From Oricola indica (GTDB lineage Bacteria; Pseudomonadota; Alphaproteobacteria; Rhizobiales; Rhizobiaceae): a stretch of 64,000 nt of DNA. The notes under the pieces were generated by a model. It made no database searches and was not told the origin of the DNA. It saw nothing but the letters and a program-made list of their open reading frames with translations. Location of the stretch: contig NZ_JAINFJ010000001.1 in NCBI RefSeq assembly GCF_019966595.1, positions 1 to 64,000 on the forward strand. Reading direction: 5' to 3'. The position numbers were made by a program, and so were the translations under genes. Shown here one piece after another: positions 18,204 through 27,240 of the stretch; within the stretch, counting starts at the first letter, position 1, and the number at the start of each line of letters is the position of its first letter.

Positions 18204-18346
18204 TCCCTCCCCACAAGGGGGAGGGAATGCGTGGGCATCGCGCACAAGCACTCCCACATCGAGCCATGCTCAACACGAAGAGCTTAGCTGGACGGTGCAG
18301 GTGAAAGCGCGATTTTCATGTCCTCCCTCCCCCTTGTGGGGAGGGA
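18204..18346. repeat. 23-bp perfect inverted repeat pair (MITE-like)
   Basis: The 23-mer starting TCCCTCCCCACAAGGGGG at 18204-18226 has its exact reverse complement at 18324-18346. The flanks extend the symmetry imperfectly: CCCCCACCCT on the left and AGGGTGGGGG on the right. The roughly 97-bp centre has no gene. Such GC-rich CCCTCCCCACAAGGGGGAGGG units are common in rhizobial intergenic DNA. Confidence 0.7.
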
Positions 18347-18497
18347 TACAGGGTGGGGGTCGTCGCGACGCGACCAGTGAAGGACTCTTTTAGGACAGGG
18401 ACTTAACCCCCTGTACGCCTTTCCATCCACGAAACCTTATCCACCGCCCGGAAACCGCCGTTACCCTTCTTCCGCCCGCAACAACGGAAAAGGACGC

Positions 18498-19202
18498 ATG
18501 GACTGGACGCTGGCCATCGACCGCAACCGCGCGATCCTGCTGCGCATCGTCGCCATGCTCGCGGCGATGGCAGAGATGGCGGACGGCGCGATGCCGGAAA
18601 CCTTGCCGCGCCATCGCCACATCGCGGTACGGCGCATCCTGCGCGCGGCCGAATCCGCACTGCGCCGGCTGATCGTCATCGCCGCGCGCCGGATCGCCGA
18701 CATCCCGCCGCCGGTCGGCGTCCACATGTACGGGCTGGGCGGTGGCGAAACGGGGAGCAAGCCGTCCCGCAAGGCAGCCGGCGGCAGCGCCGATACGCCG
18801 GTTCCGCCCTTCCCTCTCACCGACCCGGTGAAGCGGTTTTCCTTCGCCCCGCCGCCGCGGTCGCCGAAAAGCTTCCCGCGCATCACCGTCATCGGCCTGT
18901 CCGAACCGACGCCGGTGCCCGCCGGCTGGTATCGGTATCCCGACGACGAAATCGACGCGCGGCCGCTCTGCCGGCGCATCCTGTCGATGGGCCGCGCGCT
19001 CTGCGATATCGGCGCGGAGGCCCGCCGCCTCGCCCGCCTGCAGCAACGGCGCGACCGGACAAACGCGAAAGCCGTCCGCCGCTCGCCCATACGGGTCGGC
19101 CCGCCGCCCGGCCGCCGCGCGCGACGGAACCACGAGATCGACGAAGTCCTGGCGGATCTTCACGGGCTCGCCATGGGCGCCCTGTCGCCCGATAGTTCAT
19201 GA
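18498..19202 (+). CDS. Hypothetical arginine-rich protein
   Basis: A 234-residue protein of unknown function. Residues of about 1-70 are predicted helical with many Arg and Ala (RNRAILLRIVAMLAAMAEMADG). A proline-rich low-complexity part follows at about 95-150, and then another helical stretch around the cysteine-containing segment RPLCRRILSMGRALCDIG. The tail is basic (PPGRRARRNHEIDE). No signal peptide is clear. Codon use is that of the host, so it is probably a real, poorly characterised Hyphomicrobiales gene. Confidence 0.65.
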   Translation: MDWTLAIDRNRAILLRIVAMLAAMAEMADGAMPETLPRHRHIAVRRILRAAESALRRLIVIAARRIADIPPPVGVHMYGLGGGETGSKPSRKAAGGSADTPVPPFPLTDPVKRFSFAPPPRSPKSFPRITVIGLSEPTPVPAGWYRYPDDEIDARPLCRRILSMGRALCDIGAEARRLARLQQRRDRTNAKAVRRSPIRVGPPPGRRARRNHEIDEVLADLHGLAMGALSPDSS

Positions 19203-19262
19203 CGCGGCGGCATATCGCCGTTTGCACGGACGTCGCCGCGTCGCGCGGTCGGCGGGCGCAGC

Positions 19263-19412
19263 CTATGCGGCCGCCAGCGCCTGCCCGATCAGATAGGCCG
19301 CCGTGAACAGCACGATCACGGTGCCCATGAAGGTGGCGAGGTATTTGGGCGTGGGTTCGGGCGGGTTGAGCGCTTCCCAGATGGATGCGAGTTTTTCCTG
19401 CAAGGCTCTCAA
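19263..19412 (-). CDS. 49-residue single-pass membrane protein with TTG start
   Basis: A short minus-strand gene. The product begins (M)RALQEKLASIWEALNPPEP and continues into one membrane helix (about residues 25-46, YLATFMGTVIVLFTAAYLIG) with a short alanine tail. The start was set at TTG because GAGG stands 7 bases before it and a stop codon closes the frame just upstream. No family is recognised. It lies between two plus-strand genes and has its own transcription. Confidence 0.55.
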   Translation of the reverse strand: MRALQEKLASIWEALNPPEPTPKYLATFMGTVIVLFTAAYLIGQALAAA

Positions 19413-19560
19413 CGCAAAACCTCAGGCTTCATTTCCGGTCCACCCTTGCATCTGGCCCCTGCCCGCGCAATGTCCAGAGATCGCCGAAAACGCGACCGAA
19501 ACGGCGCGCGAGCGCGCGGAACCGCTTCCCCACGCCACGCCATCGCGCTACAGCGTCCCC

Positions 19561-20436
19561 ATGAGTTCTCCCGACACTACCGAGTCCCCCTCCTCCACGC
19601 CGCGCGGCATCGCGCTGATGACGGTGGCCATGTTGACGATCCCCGCCGTCGACGGCATCGCCAAATATCTGAGCGCCGACTATTCGCCGCTTTTCGTCGC
19701 CTGGGCGCGCTATGCCGTCGCCTGCCTCGCCGTGCTGCCCGTAGCCGTGGCGATGCACGGAAAGCAGGTCTTCCCGCGCCGCGACCGGCCCGCCCATGCG
19801 CTGCGCACGCTGTTCCTGGTCTCATCGATGACGCTCTATTTCCTAGCCATCGCGCGCATCGAGCTGGCGACGGCGATCACCGCCTTCTTCGTCGGGCCGA
19901 TCGTCGCCGTCGTGCTGTCCGTCGCCTTCTTCGGGGAGCGGCTGACATGGCGAAAGGGGCTGAGCCTTGCGCTCGGCTTTGTCGGCGCGCTGATCATGCT
20001 GAGACCCGGCGGCGCGGTCGATCCCGGCCTGCTCATGGCGTTCGGGGCGGGCGTCTTCTTCGCGCTCTACATGATCGCGACGCGGCTCGCCTCGCGCCAG
20101 AGCGACCCGATCCGCACGCTCGCCTTCCAGTGCGTCTTCGGCGCGCTGCTGCTGACGCCCCAGGCGCTCTTCGCCTGGTCGACGCCGGCGGTCGGCGACC
20201 TGCTGCTGTTTGCCGGGCTGGGCCTGTTCTCGGCCGCCAGCCACATCCTGTCGATCACCGCTTTCCGCTATGCCGACACGACGACCCTGTCGCCGCTTGT
20301 CTATGTGGAACTGATCGGTACGGCGACCATCGGTTATCTCGCCTTCCGCGAGGTACCGGGGCTGGCGACGATCGTCGGCGCCGCCTTCATCGTCGCCGCC
20401 GGACTTGTCCTGCTGCAGCGCCGCGCCAGGGTGTAA
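19561..20436 (+). CDS. EamA-family (DMT) transporter
   Basis: A 291-residue inner-membrane protein with ten predicted helices arranged as two EamA repeats. Each repeat carries the family pattern, for instance FFGERLTWRKGLSLALGFVGAL (second half of repeat one) and a matching FREVPGLATIVGAAFIVAAG at the C-terminus. Substrate is unknown; EamA proteins export metabolites or amino-acid derivatives. The start was placed at MSSPDTTESP because an 86-codon extension upstream has no membrane character. A methyltransferase gene follows after 19 bases. Confidence 0.85.
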   Translation: MSSPDTTESPSSTPRGIALMTVAMLTIPAVDGIAKYLSADYSPLFVAWARYAVACLAVLPVAVAMHGKQVFPRRDRPAHALRTLFLVSSMTLYFLAIARIELATAITAFFVGPIVAVVLSVAFFGERLTWRKGLSLALGFVGALIMLRPGGAVDPGLLMAFGAGVFFALYMIATRLASRQSDPIRTLAFQCVFGALLLTPQALFAWSTPAVGDLLLFAGLGLFSAASHILSITAFRYADTTTLSPLVYVELIGTATIGYLAFREVPGLATIVGAAFIVAAGLVLLQRRARV

Positions 20437-20455
20437 CGGAAGGGAAATCCGCCAC

Positions 20456-21118
20456 ATGCAGCCATGGATAGAAATCGACACCGCGACCGTGCCCGGAGAC
20501 GGCCAGAAACTGCGGCTGATCCAGCGCGGCGACGAATTCTCCATCATGACCGGCCCGACGGCGCTGATGAACAGCCGCATGTTCGGGTCCGAGGAGGCGC
20601 TGGCCCGGCTTGCCCGCGAGAGGGTCGGCGACCGCACGCCGCCAAAGATCCTGATCGGCGGCCTCGGCATGGGCTTCACGCTGCGCGCCGCCTTGTCGGA
20701 GTTCGGAAGTGATGCACGGATCACTGTCGCCGAACTGGTTCCGGCGGTTGTCGAATGGGCGCGCGGACCGCTTGCCGGGCTGTTCGAGGGCAGCCTCGAC
20801 GACGCACGCGTCACCGTGCATGTCGGCGACGTCGCAGAGGCGATCTCGAAGGGCGGATGGGATGCGATCCTGCTCGACGTCGACAATGGCCCCGAGGGCC
20901 TGACCCGCGACGAAAACGACGCGCTTTACGGCCTGGAGGGCCTGGCGCTCGCCCGGCGCGCGCTCAATCCGAAGGGCATTCTTGCCGTCTGGTCGTCCCA
21001 CAAGAGCCCGGCTTTCACCAAGCGGCTCCGTCAGTCGGGCTATGCGGTCGAGGAGGTGACGGCGCGGGCGCGCGGCAAGCGCGGCGCCCGGCATGTCATA
21101 TGGATCGCGACGAAATAG
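20456..21118 (+). CDS. SAM-dependent methyltransferase-like (spermidine synthase fold) protein
   Basis: A 220-residue protein with a Rossmann methyltransferase/spermidine-synthase-like domain. The glycine motif ILIGGLGMGFTLRAAL (about 64-79) binds the nucleotide part of SAM or decarboxylated SAM, AELVPAVVEW carries the acidic residue after strand 2, and WDAILLDVDNGPEGL (about 139-153) is motif IV. It is shorter than true spermidine synthases and lacks their N-terminal beta domain, so it may be a methyltransferase. GGAAGGG precedes the ATG. It may be translated with the EamA gene. Confidence 0.8.
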   Translation: MQPWIEIDTATVPGDGQKLRLIQRGDEFSIMTGPTALMNSRMFGSEEALARLARERVGDRTPPKILIGGLGMGFTLRAALSEFGSDARITVAELVPAVVEWARGPLAGLFEGSLDDARVTVHVGDVAEAISKGGWDAILLDVDNGPEGLTRDENDALYGLEGLALARRALNPKGILAVWSSHKSPAFTKRLRQSGYAVEEVTARARGKRGARHVIWIATK

Positions 21119-21161
21119 GTTCGGCGGCAGGACACCCCGCCGCCACGCTTGGCAGGTTTGC

Positions 21162-21542
21162 CTAGCGCTGCCGGGCCTTGCGCGCCGCGTAACGTTCGTC
21201 GCGCTTCGCCTTCATTGCGGCGGCATCCGCGACAGCGCGCTCGATGCGGCTCGCTTCCTCGGCCTCGCGTGCGAGCCGGTCCGCATTCGCGGCCAACTCG
21301 GCGGCTTCCGCTGCGGCCGCGGCTTCGGCCTCTTTGCGCTCTTTCTCCTCGAGAGCCAGGCGCTCGCGCTCGGCTCTACGCTCTTCGCGGGCCTCGGCAA
21401 TCGCCGCACGTTCGGCGCGCCTTGCGGCCACCTGCGGATCGTCCGGCCCCGGAGCGGCCTTGAATTTCTCCAGAAGTTTCTTCTTGGCGTCCGCCGCATC
21501 CTGCCGGCGATCCGAAAAATTCTTGTGTACCTGATTTGTCAA
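21162..21542 (-). CDS. DUF6481-like charged coiled-coil protein
   Basis: A 126-residue, almost entirely helical and highly charged protein with many Glu, Arg and Ala (AERERLALEEKERKEAEAAA), ending ERYAARKARQR. The opening DRRQDAADAKKKLLEKFKAAPGPDDPQVAARRAER matches the short rhizobial DUF6481 family as I remember it. A TTG start behind AAGGGA gives a length normal for the family; an ATG 33 codons upstream adds sequence unlike the rest. Function is unknown; nucleic-acid or ribosome association has been guessed for such proteins. Confidence 0.7.
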   Translation of the reverse strand: MTNQVHKNFSDRRQDAADAKKKLLEKFKAAPGPDDPQVAARRAERAAIAEAREERRAERERLALEEKERKEAEAAAAAEAAELAANADRLAREAEEASRIERAVADAAAMKAKRDERYAARKARQR

Positions 21543-21679
21543 ATGGAATTCGTCCCTTGTTGAAATGAGGCCTGAACCGGCCCAATGCGCGGCGACCCCG
21601 CGCACACATAGACAACTGGCGTTCGAAAAGCGACACCGCAACCCCCGCCGCCATTTCCGCCCGGCTTATTTCCGCGGCC

Positions 21680-22567
21680 TTACACCGCCTTCGCCACCCG
21701 GCTCTCGCGCCAGACGATGAACGCGCCGCTGGCGATGATCACCGCCGCGCCGACCCATGTCATCGCGTCGGGGATCTCGTTCCAGAACAGCCAGCCCATC
21801 AGCGTTGCCCAGATCAGGGCGGTGTAATCGAATGGCGCGACGACCGCCGCCGGGGCAAACCGGAAGGCCTGTGTCATCATGGTGATGCCGGCCGTGCCGA
21901 CCACCGCGATACCGACGAACAGCCAGAGGTCCTCCAGACGCAACGGCGTCCAGACGAAGGGCATCACCAGCGCGCTGAGCAGCGTCCCCGCCCCCGTGAG
22001 ATAGAACATCAGCGTCCAGACGGTTTCGCGCTGGTCGACCCAGCGGGCGCTGATCATCAGCACCGCGTAGAGAAGCGCCGTGAGAACGGGAAGAAGCGAC
22101 GCGGCCTGGAAGGTCGATGCGCCCGGCCGGACGACGATCAGCACGCCGAGGAAACCGACCAGCACCGCCGACCAGCGCCGCCAGCCGACATGCTCCTTCA
22201 GCACCAGCGCCGACAGCGCCGTGATGAAGACAGGCGCGGCGAAGATCAGCACCGTTGCCTCCGCGAGGCCAAGATAGGACAGGCTGGTGAAGAACAGCGT
22301 CGCCGCGGCAATCCAGATCGTCCCCCGCACCAGATGGGCGGCGGGCCGCGTGGTGCGCAAGGCCGCCGTTCCGCCCATTTTCCAGGCGATCAGGGCCGCG
22401 ACGGGCAGCGCGATGAGATTTCGGATGAACAGGATCTGGATCGGCAGGTAATCCGCCGTCAGCGTCTTGGCAAAGGCGTCATTGGCGCTGAGGCATGCGA
22501 CGCCGGCCACCATGAGCGCGATCCCGGCGGCGGCCTTCGGACGCGTGTCTTCCAATCCCTTCTGCAT
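21680..22567 (-). CDS. EamA-family (DMT) transporter
   Basis: A 295-residue protein with ten predicted membrane helices and two EamA repeats. Characteristic parts are GIALMVAGVACLSANDAFAK at the N-terminus, LVLKEHVGWRRWSAVLVGFLGVLIVVRPG near the middle and FWNEIPDAMTWVGAAVIIASG at the end. It is a distinct paralogue of the EamA gene about 1.2 kb to the left. Substrate unknown. The LysR regulator about 400 bases away, divergently transcribed, is a candidate controller, with the small gene between. Confidence 0.85.
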   Translation of the reverse strand: MQKGLEDTRPKAAAGIALMVAGVACLSANDAFAKTLTADYLPIQILFIRNLIALPVAALIAWKMGGTAALRTTRPAAHLVRGTIWIAAATLFFTSLSYLGLAEATVLIFAAPVFITALSALVLKEHVGWRRWSAVLVGFLGVLIVVRPGASTFQAASLLPVLTALLYAVLMISARWVDQRETVWTLMFYLTGAGTLLSALVMPFVWTPLRLEDLWLFVGIAVVGTAGITMMTQAFRFAPAAVVAPFDYTALIWATLMGWLFWNEIPDAMTWVGAAVIIASGAFIVWRESRVAKAV

Positions 22568-22658
22568 CGCCTGCTCCTCCGCCAGCGGGCAACCAAGTGT
22601 CGCCCGCTCCGGTCACAAGCCAGAGCGATTTCACCATTGCAAGCCCTGCCGACGGGCG

Positions 22659-22865
22659 TCACGGATCGCAGGAGACGGCATTGCCCGGATAGCCCGGCGC
22701 GGGACGGCGAAAGAATTTCCCGATGCGCCTGAAGAATTTGCGGATCGCGACCTCGCGCAAGGCGGGGGCCACCAGCCGCGCCTCGTCCATCAGCCTATCC
22801 CGCTCCATCGAAGAGAGCGCGGAAAGGTCGTAACCCGACTCGGCATATTTGCGGATCGTCTTCAT
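22659..22865 (-). CDS. Small basic DUF1127-like protein
   Basis: A 68-residue protein starting MKTIRKYAESGYDLSALSSMERDRL, followed by a basic segment REVAIRKFFRRIGKFFRR. The pattern of a helical N-terminal part and an arginine-rich tail resembles DUF1127-like proteins, which have been linked in Agrobacterium to RNA metabolism and nutrient uptake, though the similarity here is weak. The start was set at the internal ATG. It is divergent from the LysR gene. Confidence 0.6.
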   Translation of the reverse strand: MKTIRKYAESGYDLSALSSMERDRLMDEARLVAPALREVAIRKFFRRIGKFFRRPAPGYPGNAVSCDP

Positions 22866-22967
22866 CGCCAATCGTCCCGTTGCGTGTCGCAAAGGGTGAT
22901 ATCAGCGTGACATCATCAGAAAAAATGAATTATAGAGATGATATGGTTCTCAATTAGAGATTTAAGA

Positions 22968-23831
22968 ATGGAACTCTCGGACCTTCGCATCTTCCGCGCC
23001 GTCGCCCGCGAAGGCGGCATCACGCGCGCCGCCGAGAAGCTGAACCGCGTCCAGTCCAACGTGACGACCCGCATTCGCCAGTTCGAGGAGAAGCTAGGCG
23101 TCGAGCTGTTCCTGCGCGAGGGCAAGCGACTGAAGCTGTCGCCGGCCGGCATCACGCTACTCACCTATGCGGACCGCATGCTCGATCTCGCGACCGAGGC
23201 GCAAACCGCCGTCACCGACCGCCTGCCACGCGGTCCGCTGCGGCTCGGATCGATGGAAAGCGCGGCCGCCGTGCGCCTTCCCGCCGCGCTGGCCGAATTC
23301 GGACGCCGCTTTCCCGACGTGACCATAGAATTGCGCACCGGCAACACGCTGGAACTGGCCAACGCCCTGATGGCCGGCGAGATCGACGCCGCCTTTGCCG
23401 GCGAGCCTCTGCCCGACGGGCCGTTCGACATGCTTACCGCCTATGTCGAGGACCTCGCCATCGTCACCGCGAAGGGCATAACGCTCGACGGACCGCCCGG
23501 AAGCCCGTCACGCGTGATGCTGGCCTTCGAGCATGGCTGCGCCCACCGCAAGCGGCTGGAGGACTGGTTCGCGTCGCGCGACGTTATGCCCGAGCGCATC
23601 GTCGAACTGGGCTCCTACCACGCGATGCTCGGCTGCGTGGCCGTCGGCATGGGCGTCGCGCTGCTGCCGGCGGCGGTCATTCCCACGGTTCCGGCCGGCG
23701 ACGCGCTGCAAATCCACAGCCTGTCCCCGGGCAAGGACCGCGCGCGGACCCTGCTCGCGTGGCGCAAGGGCGTCTCCTCGCCCAATGTCGAAGCGCTGGT
23801 GTCGCTCTACGAGCACGACCGCACCGCTTGA
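22968..23831 (+). CDS. LysR-family transcriptional regulator
   Basis: A 287-residue regulator. Residues 1-60 form the winged helix-turn-helix (LRIFRAVAREGGITRAAEKLNRVQSNVTTRIRQFEEKLG). A linker helix and the periplasmic-binding-protein-like effector domain (about 90-285) follow. The start MELSDLRIF fits the family; a ten-codon upstream extension is not usual. The target may be the divergently transcribed small gene and the EamA exporter beyond it. Effector unknown. Confidence 0.92.
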   Translation: MELSDLRIFRAVAREGGITRAAEKLNRVQSNVTTRIRQFEEKLGVELFLREGKRLKLSPAGITLLTYADRMLDLATEAQTAVTDRLPRGPLRLGSMESAAAVRLPAALAEFGRRFPDVTIELRTGNTLELANALMAGEIDAAFAGEPLPDGPFDMLTAYVEDLAIVTAKGITLDGPPGSPSRVMLAFEHGCAHRKRLEDWFASRDVMPERIVELGSYHAMLGCVAVGMGVALLPAAVIPTVPAGDALQIHSLSPGKDRARTLLAWRKGVSSPNVEALVSLYEHDRTA

Positions 23832-23878
23832 CGCCGATGCGGCTTGCAAACCCGCCGCCGCCGCGACAGATAGGATAT

Positions 23879-24631
23879 ATGACCGAAGCCGCCGATCCCT
23901 TCGTCCATCACCCGGTCCTGCGCAGCAGGATCATCGAGCCGGAGAAATCCCGCTTCCGCACCTTCGAACCCTCGGACCTCGACGCTGAAATGAAGGCGCG
24001 CGGGATGCCGGACAACTGGCGCTACAGTGATGAGGACCGCGAGGCGCTTCGCAAGGCGGCGCTGGCCGGACGCGAGGGCCAGGATATCTGGGTATTCGCC
24101 TACGGATCGTTGATGTGGAATCCGGCCTTCCTGTTCGCAGAGGTGCGTCATGGCCGCATCGAAGGATACGCCCGGTCCTTCTGCCTTTACGATGTCCGCG
24201 GCGGCCGCGGAACGCCGGAGCGCCCGGGTCTGATGGCGGCGCTCGACACGGGAGACCACTGCGACGGGCTGGTCTTCCGCATCGCTGCCGACCTCGTCGA
24301 GGCCGAAAGCCGCATCCTTTTCAAGCGCGAAATGCTGATGGGGTCCTACGTGCCGGAATTCGTCGGCTGCGAAACCAGGGCCGGCACGGTCGAGGCGCTC
24401 GCCTTCGTCGCCAATCATGACACGCCGCAGATCCGCACCGACATTGCGCACGAGGACAAGGTCCGCTTCATCGCCAGCGGGTCCGGCCGGCTCGGCACCA
24501 GCCGGGAATATCTCGAAAACCTCGCCGACCATTTCGAGGCGCTGGACATCGACGACGAGGAGGTGTTCGGCCTGCTGAAAGACGTCCGCGCCTGGCGCGA
24601 GGGACCGGAAACGGCGCCCGACGGCCGTTAA
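23879..24631 (+). CDS. ChaC-type gamma-glutamylcyclotransferase
   Basis: A 250-residue enzyme that would cleave glutathione to 5-oxoproline and Cys-Gly in the cytoplasm. The substrate loop VFAYGSLMWNPAF (about 72-84) and the RSFCLYDVRGGRGTPERPGL region are characteristic, as is the LLMGSYVP-like segment (here EMLMGSYVPEF). The start MTEAADPFVHH was chosen, since sequence upstream overlaps the LysR gene. It is about 45 bases behind the LysR stop. Confidence 0.9.
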   Translation: MTEAADPFVHHPVLRSRIIEPEKSRFRTFEPSDLDAEMKARGMPDNWRYSDEDREALRKAALAGREGQDIWVFAYGSLMWNPAFLFAEVRHGRIEGYARSFCLYDVRGGRGTPERPGLMAALDTGDHCDGLVFRIAADLVEAESRILFKREMLMGSYVPEFVGCETRAGTVEALAFVANHDTPQIRTDIAHEDKVRFIASGSGRLGTSREYLENLADHFEALDIDDEEVFGLLKDVRAWREGPETAPDGR

Positions 24632-24691
24632 CTGTCCACAGCCTCGCGCGACCCGTCACACTTGCGCCATCGACTTCGCCAATCTGACCGC

Positions 24692-25444
24692 ATGCTTATA
24701 ACCTACGCCATCGGCGACATTCACGGACGGTCCGACCTTCTCGACGCGCTGCTGGAGGCGATCCGCATCGATGCATCCAAGCGCGGCGCACGCACGCAGA
24801 TCGTCTTTCTCGGCGACGTGATCGATCGCGGTCCGCACAGCAGGCAGGCGATGGAGCGCGTTCTGGAAACCATCGAGACCCATCCGGGATCGGCGCTTGT
24901 CCTTGGCAATCACGAGGAATTCCTGCTGCGCTTCCTGGACGACGTGGTGCATCGCGAGACGGTTGCGCGGCACTGGTTCGCCAATGGCGGGCTCGCCACC
25001 ATCGCCTCCTACGGTTTCAGCGAGCGCGACGGCATCGACACGATCGCGGAGGGCCTCTCTACCGGGTTCCCAACCCACATCGCGGCCTTGCGTGCCGCTG
25101 ACTGGAGCATCGAGACGGACAGCCATGTCTTCGTTCATGGCGGCATCGATCCCGCCCTGCCTCTCGACCGGCAGGACCCGGTGACCACACGCTGGATCCG
25201 CCACGAATTCCTGGAATTTCAGGGACCGCTGGAAAAGATTGTCGTCCACGGACATACGCCCACCGACAGCTTCCTGCCGGAGGTCCACGGAAACCGCATC
25301 GCGGTCGATACCGGCGCGTTCGGCTCCGGCCACCTGACCTGCGCAGTGCTGGCAAGTGACGCCCCGCCCAGATTTCTGGCGACCGACGACAGCGGCCGCC
25401 GGATCGCAACCGGCGAAGTCAGACCGCTGGATTTCCGGAAGTGA
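24692..25444 (+). CDS. Metallophosphoesterase (serine/threonine phosphatase-like)
   Basis: A 250-residue calcineurin-type phosphatase. All metal-binding motifs are present: GDIHGR (about 8-13), FLGDVIDRGPHS (about 39-50), LVLGNHEEFL (about 69-78), HGGIDP and HGHTPT (about 190). Family members with this layout hydrolyse phosphoprotein or Ap4A-type substrates; the precise substrate here is unknown. The start MLITYAIGDIHG puts the first motif near the N-terminus as is usual. Confidence 0.9.
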   Translation: MLITYAIGDIHGRSDLLDALLEAIRIDASKRGARTQIVFLGDVIDRGPHSRQAMERVLETIETHPGSALVLGNHEEFLLRFLDDVVHRETVARHWFANGGLATIASYGFSERDGIDTIAEGLSTGFPTHIAALRAADWSIETDSHVFVHGGIDPALPLDRQDPVTTRWIRHEFLEFQGPLEKIVVHGHTPTDSFLPEVHGNRIAVDTGAFGSGHLTCAVLASDAPPRFLATDDSGRRIATGEVRPLDFRK

Positions 25445-25449
25445 TGGTC

Positions 25450-26238
25450 TCAGGTCGTGAAACGACCCGAACCGCGTGTTGCAACGCCGCAGACCAGCTC
25501 CGGATGGTGAACAAGTCCGCAGCGCCGCACCATGCGCCGCGATGCCTCGTTGGAGGTGGAAACGAGCTCATGAACGCTTGCCGCGCCGAGGTCGTCCACA
25601 GCCTCCAGCAGCATCATCGCGTTGACGATGAGCCCGAGACGACGCCCGCGATGCGATGGGGCGACGGCGACAAGACCGCCCCAGGCACAGGCTGAATGCG
25701 GGCTGTGACGATTATGCGGAAAATAGGCGTAAGCCGTGGCCGCGATGTCCCCGCCGGGCGTGAGGATGACAGTCAGCGCCGAGCGTCCATGCAACCCGGC
25801 AAGCATCGCGCCCGAAAAAGGGGCGATGCCGTTCTCGACCAGGAAATCCTGAACGCGGCCGATCGTGCTGGCTTCCTGCCGGAGCGAACGATCGAGCGGG
25901 ACGAAACCGGGTGGAAGGGTCAGATCGAGCTGTGCCAGCGCGCTTCGGATCGCAGGCGCTTCGGCCTGAAAGACATTCCACGTGTCGAACCGGCAATCCC
26001 GTGCTTCGAGCCGGGCTTCGATTGCCGGAACGTCTGCCGCCGGGATCATTCGCATCCCGAACACGCCATCTTCTTCGAGATGGCCGAAAACCGTCTCCCA
26101 GCCGAGCCGGTCCGGATTATCCGTGCCAATGAGACGCCCGGTCTGGCAGGCGCCGGGCGTACTTCGCGTCCAGTCCGCGAGTGCATCGACTTTTTCCTGG
26201 AGCACAATCTGGTGCGCCGTGCCGCGATAGCATTTCAT
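25450..26238 (-). CDS. GNAT-family acetyltransferase
   Basis: A 262-residue protein. The second half is a GNAT domain: acetyl-CoA loop VAVAPSHRGRRLGLIVNAMML and the C-terminal segment STSNEASRRMVRRCGLV, typical of N-acetyltransferases. The first 130 residues are less conserved and may form a degenerate second GNAT unit. Substrate unknown. It converges with the phosphatase gene, with only 5 bases between their stops. Confidence 0.8.
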   Translation of the reverse strand: MKCYRGTAHQIVLQEKVDALADWTRSTPGACQTGRLIGTDNPDRLGWETVFGHLEEDGVFGMRMIPAADVPAIEARLEARDCRFDTWNVFQAEAPAIRSALAQLDLTLPPGFVPLDRSLRQEASTIGRVQDFLVENGIAPFSGAMLAGLHGRSALTVILTPGGDIAATAYAYFPHNRHSPHSACAWGGLVAVAPSHRGRRLGLIVNAMMLLEAVDDLGAASVHELVSTSNEASRRMVRRCGLVHHPELVCGVATRGSGRFTT

Positions 26239-26408
26239 CCGATTGCCTCACCTAACGTAAGGCAGGATACCCCGGTACGCCCTTCCCGCAACCCGCTGGC
26301 GCTTTTCTTCATGCGCCATACCGATTTCGCATGGCTGCATTGCGACTTCTCCATCTGCAAAATGATGCGCTGCAGCATCATATTCCGCTCAACGAAAGGA
26401 GAATTTCC

Positions 26409-26573
26409 ATGGCCAAGAATCGTTTTGCCAAAGCCCTCAGCCGCTTCGCCCATTCCTTCGGCGCGCCGACGCGCGAGAGAGCCGAAGAGCGCTACCTTGA
26501 AGGCTCCGCATCGATCTACGATCTGGAACGCCGTATGCAGGAAATCGACCGCGGCAAGTTCCGCAACTTCTGA
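26409..26573 (+). CDS. DUF3563 family small protein
   Basis: A 54-residue protein starting MAKNRFAKALSRFAHSF and ending with YLEGSASIYDLERRMQEIDRGK, the conserved tail of DUF3563 proteins. Ribosome site AAGGAG stands 7 bases before the ATG. Function unknown. It belongs to a run of very short genes in this region. Confidence 0.8.
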   Translation: MAKNRFAKALSRFAHSFGAPTRERAEERYLEGSASIYDLERRMQEIDRGKFRNF

Positions 26574-26664
26574 TCGCGCGACACCGGGCGCTCCCGCGGC
26601 ACCTCCAGCGCGGGGCGCGCTCTTGCGATTTGCGAAACGGCCAAGACGTGGCAGGTTTGCCCGC

Positions 26665-27087
26665 ATGGTCCGTTTCGCTTTCCTTCTTTCCCTTCTTCTC
26701 CCGGCATTCGCCGCATCAGCCGACACGCTCGACCGTTTTGCCGGCCGCTATCTCGGCTGCGCGGTTTCCGGCGGTGAGCTGGTGCCGATCGAAACGACGC
26801 TTGTCGCGACCGTTGACGGGCTCGCCGGCAAATATGTCTTCATCGAATCCACCGGCCGGCGGGTCGCCGGCGCGATCACACCGGCAGATCGGCAATCCGC
26901 AGATCCCGTCACGGTCATCTGGAGCGACGTCTATGGCGAGGGGCCGGCCGTTTTCACCTTCGCTGACGACGGCTCGCGTTTCGACGGCTACTGGATGAGT
27001 GGCGGCGGCACGGACCGTTTCTCCTGGAACGGCGTACGATCCGGTTCGGGCAAGCATATCCCGGATTGTCGCGTTCCGGTGAGCTGA
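26665..27087 (+). CDS. Secreted hypothetical protein
   Basis: A 140-residue exported protein. The signal peptide MVRFAFLLSLLLPAFAASA is clear, with cleavage near ASADT. The mature part has repeated beta-strand-like stretches (YLGCAVSGGELVPIETTLV, VTVIWSDVYGEGPAVF, FDGYWMSGGGTDRFSW) and two cysteines that could form a disulfide. It may be a small periplasmic beta-barrel or lipocalin-like fold. No family is recognised. Confidence 0.65.
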   Translation: MVRFAFLLSLLLPAFAASADTLDRFAGRYLGCAVSGGELVPIETTLVATVDGLAGKYVFIESTGRRVAGAITPADRQSADPVTVIWSDVYGEGPAVFTFADDGSRFDGYWMSGGGTDRFSWNGVRSGSGKHIPDCRVPVS

Positions 27088-27240
27088 ATTTCCTCCAGGT
27101 CGCAAACGAAACAGCGCATGTCACCTGGCGACGCGACCCATGACCGGCAGGAATGTCAGGGATGCCGAAATCGCGCTGGTGCAACACGCCCTTCGGGCGT
27201 ACCGGGCGATCACAATCAAAATGAAGACGGGATCTCCATC

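Noticed and set aside
25696-26664. Long open frame leading into the secreted protein at 26665
   Set aside because: It runs antisense to the GNAT gene and across the DUF3563 gene; the signal-peptide start at 26665 is convincing.
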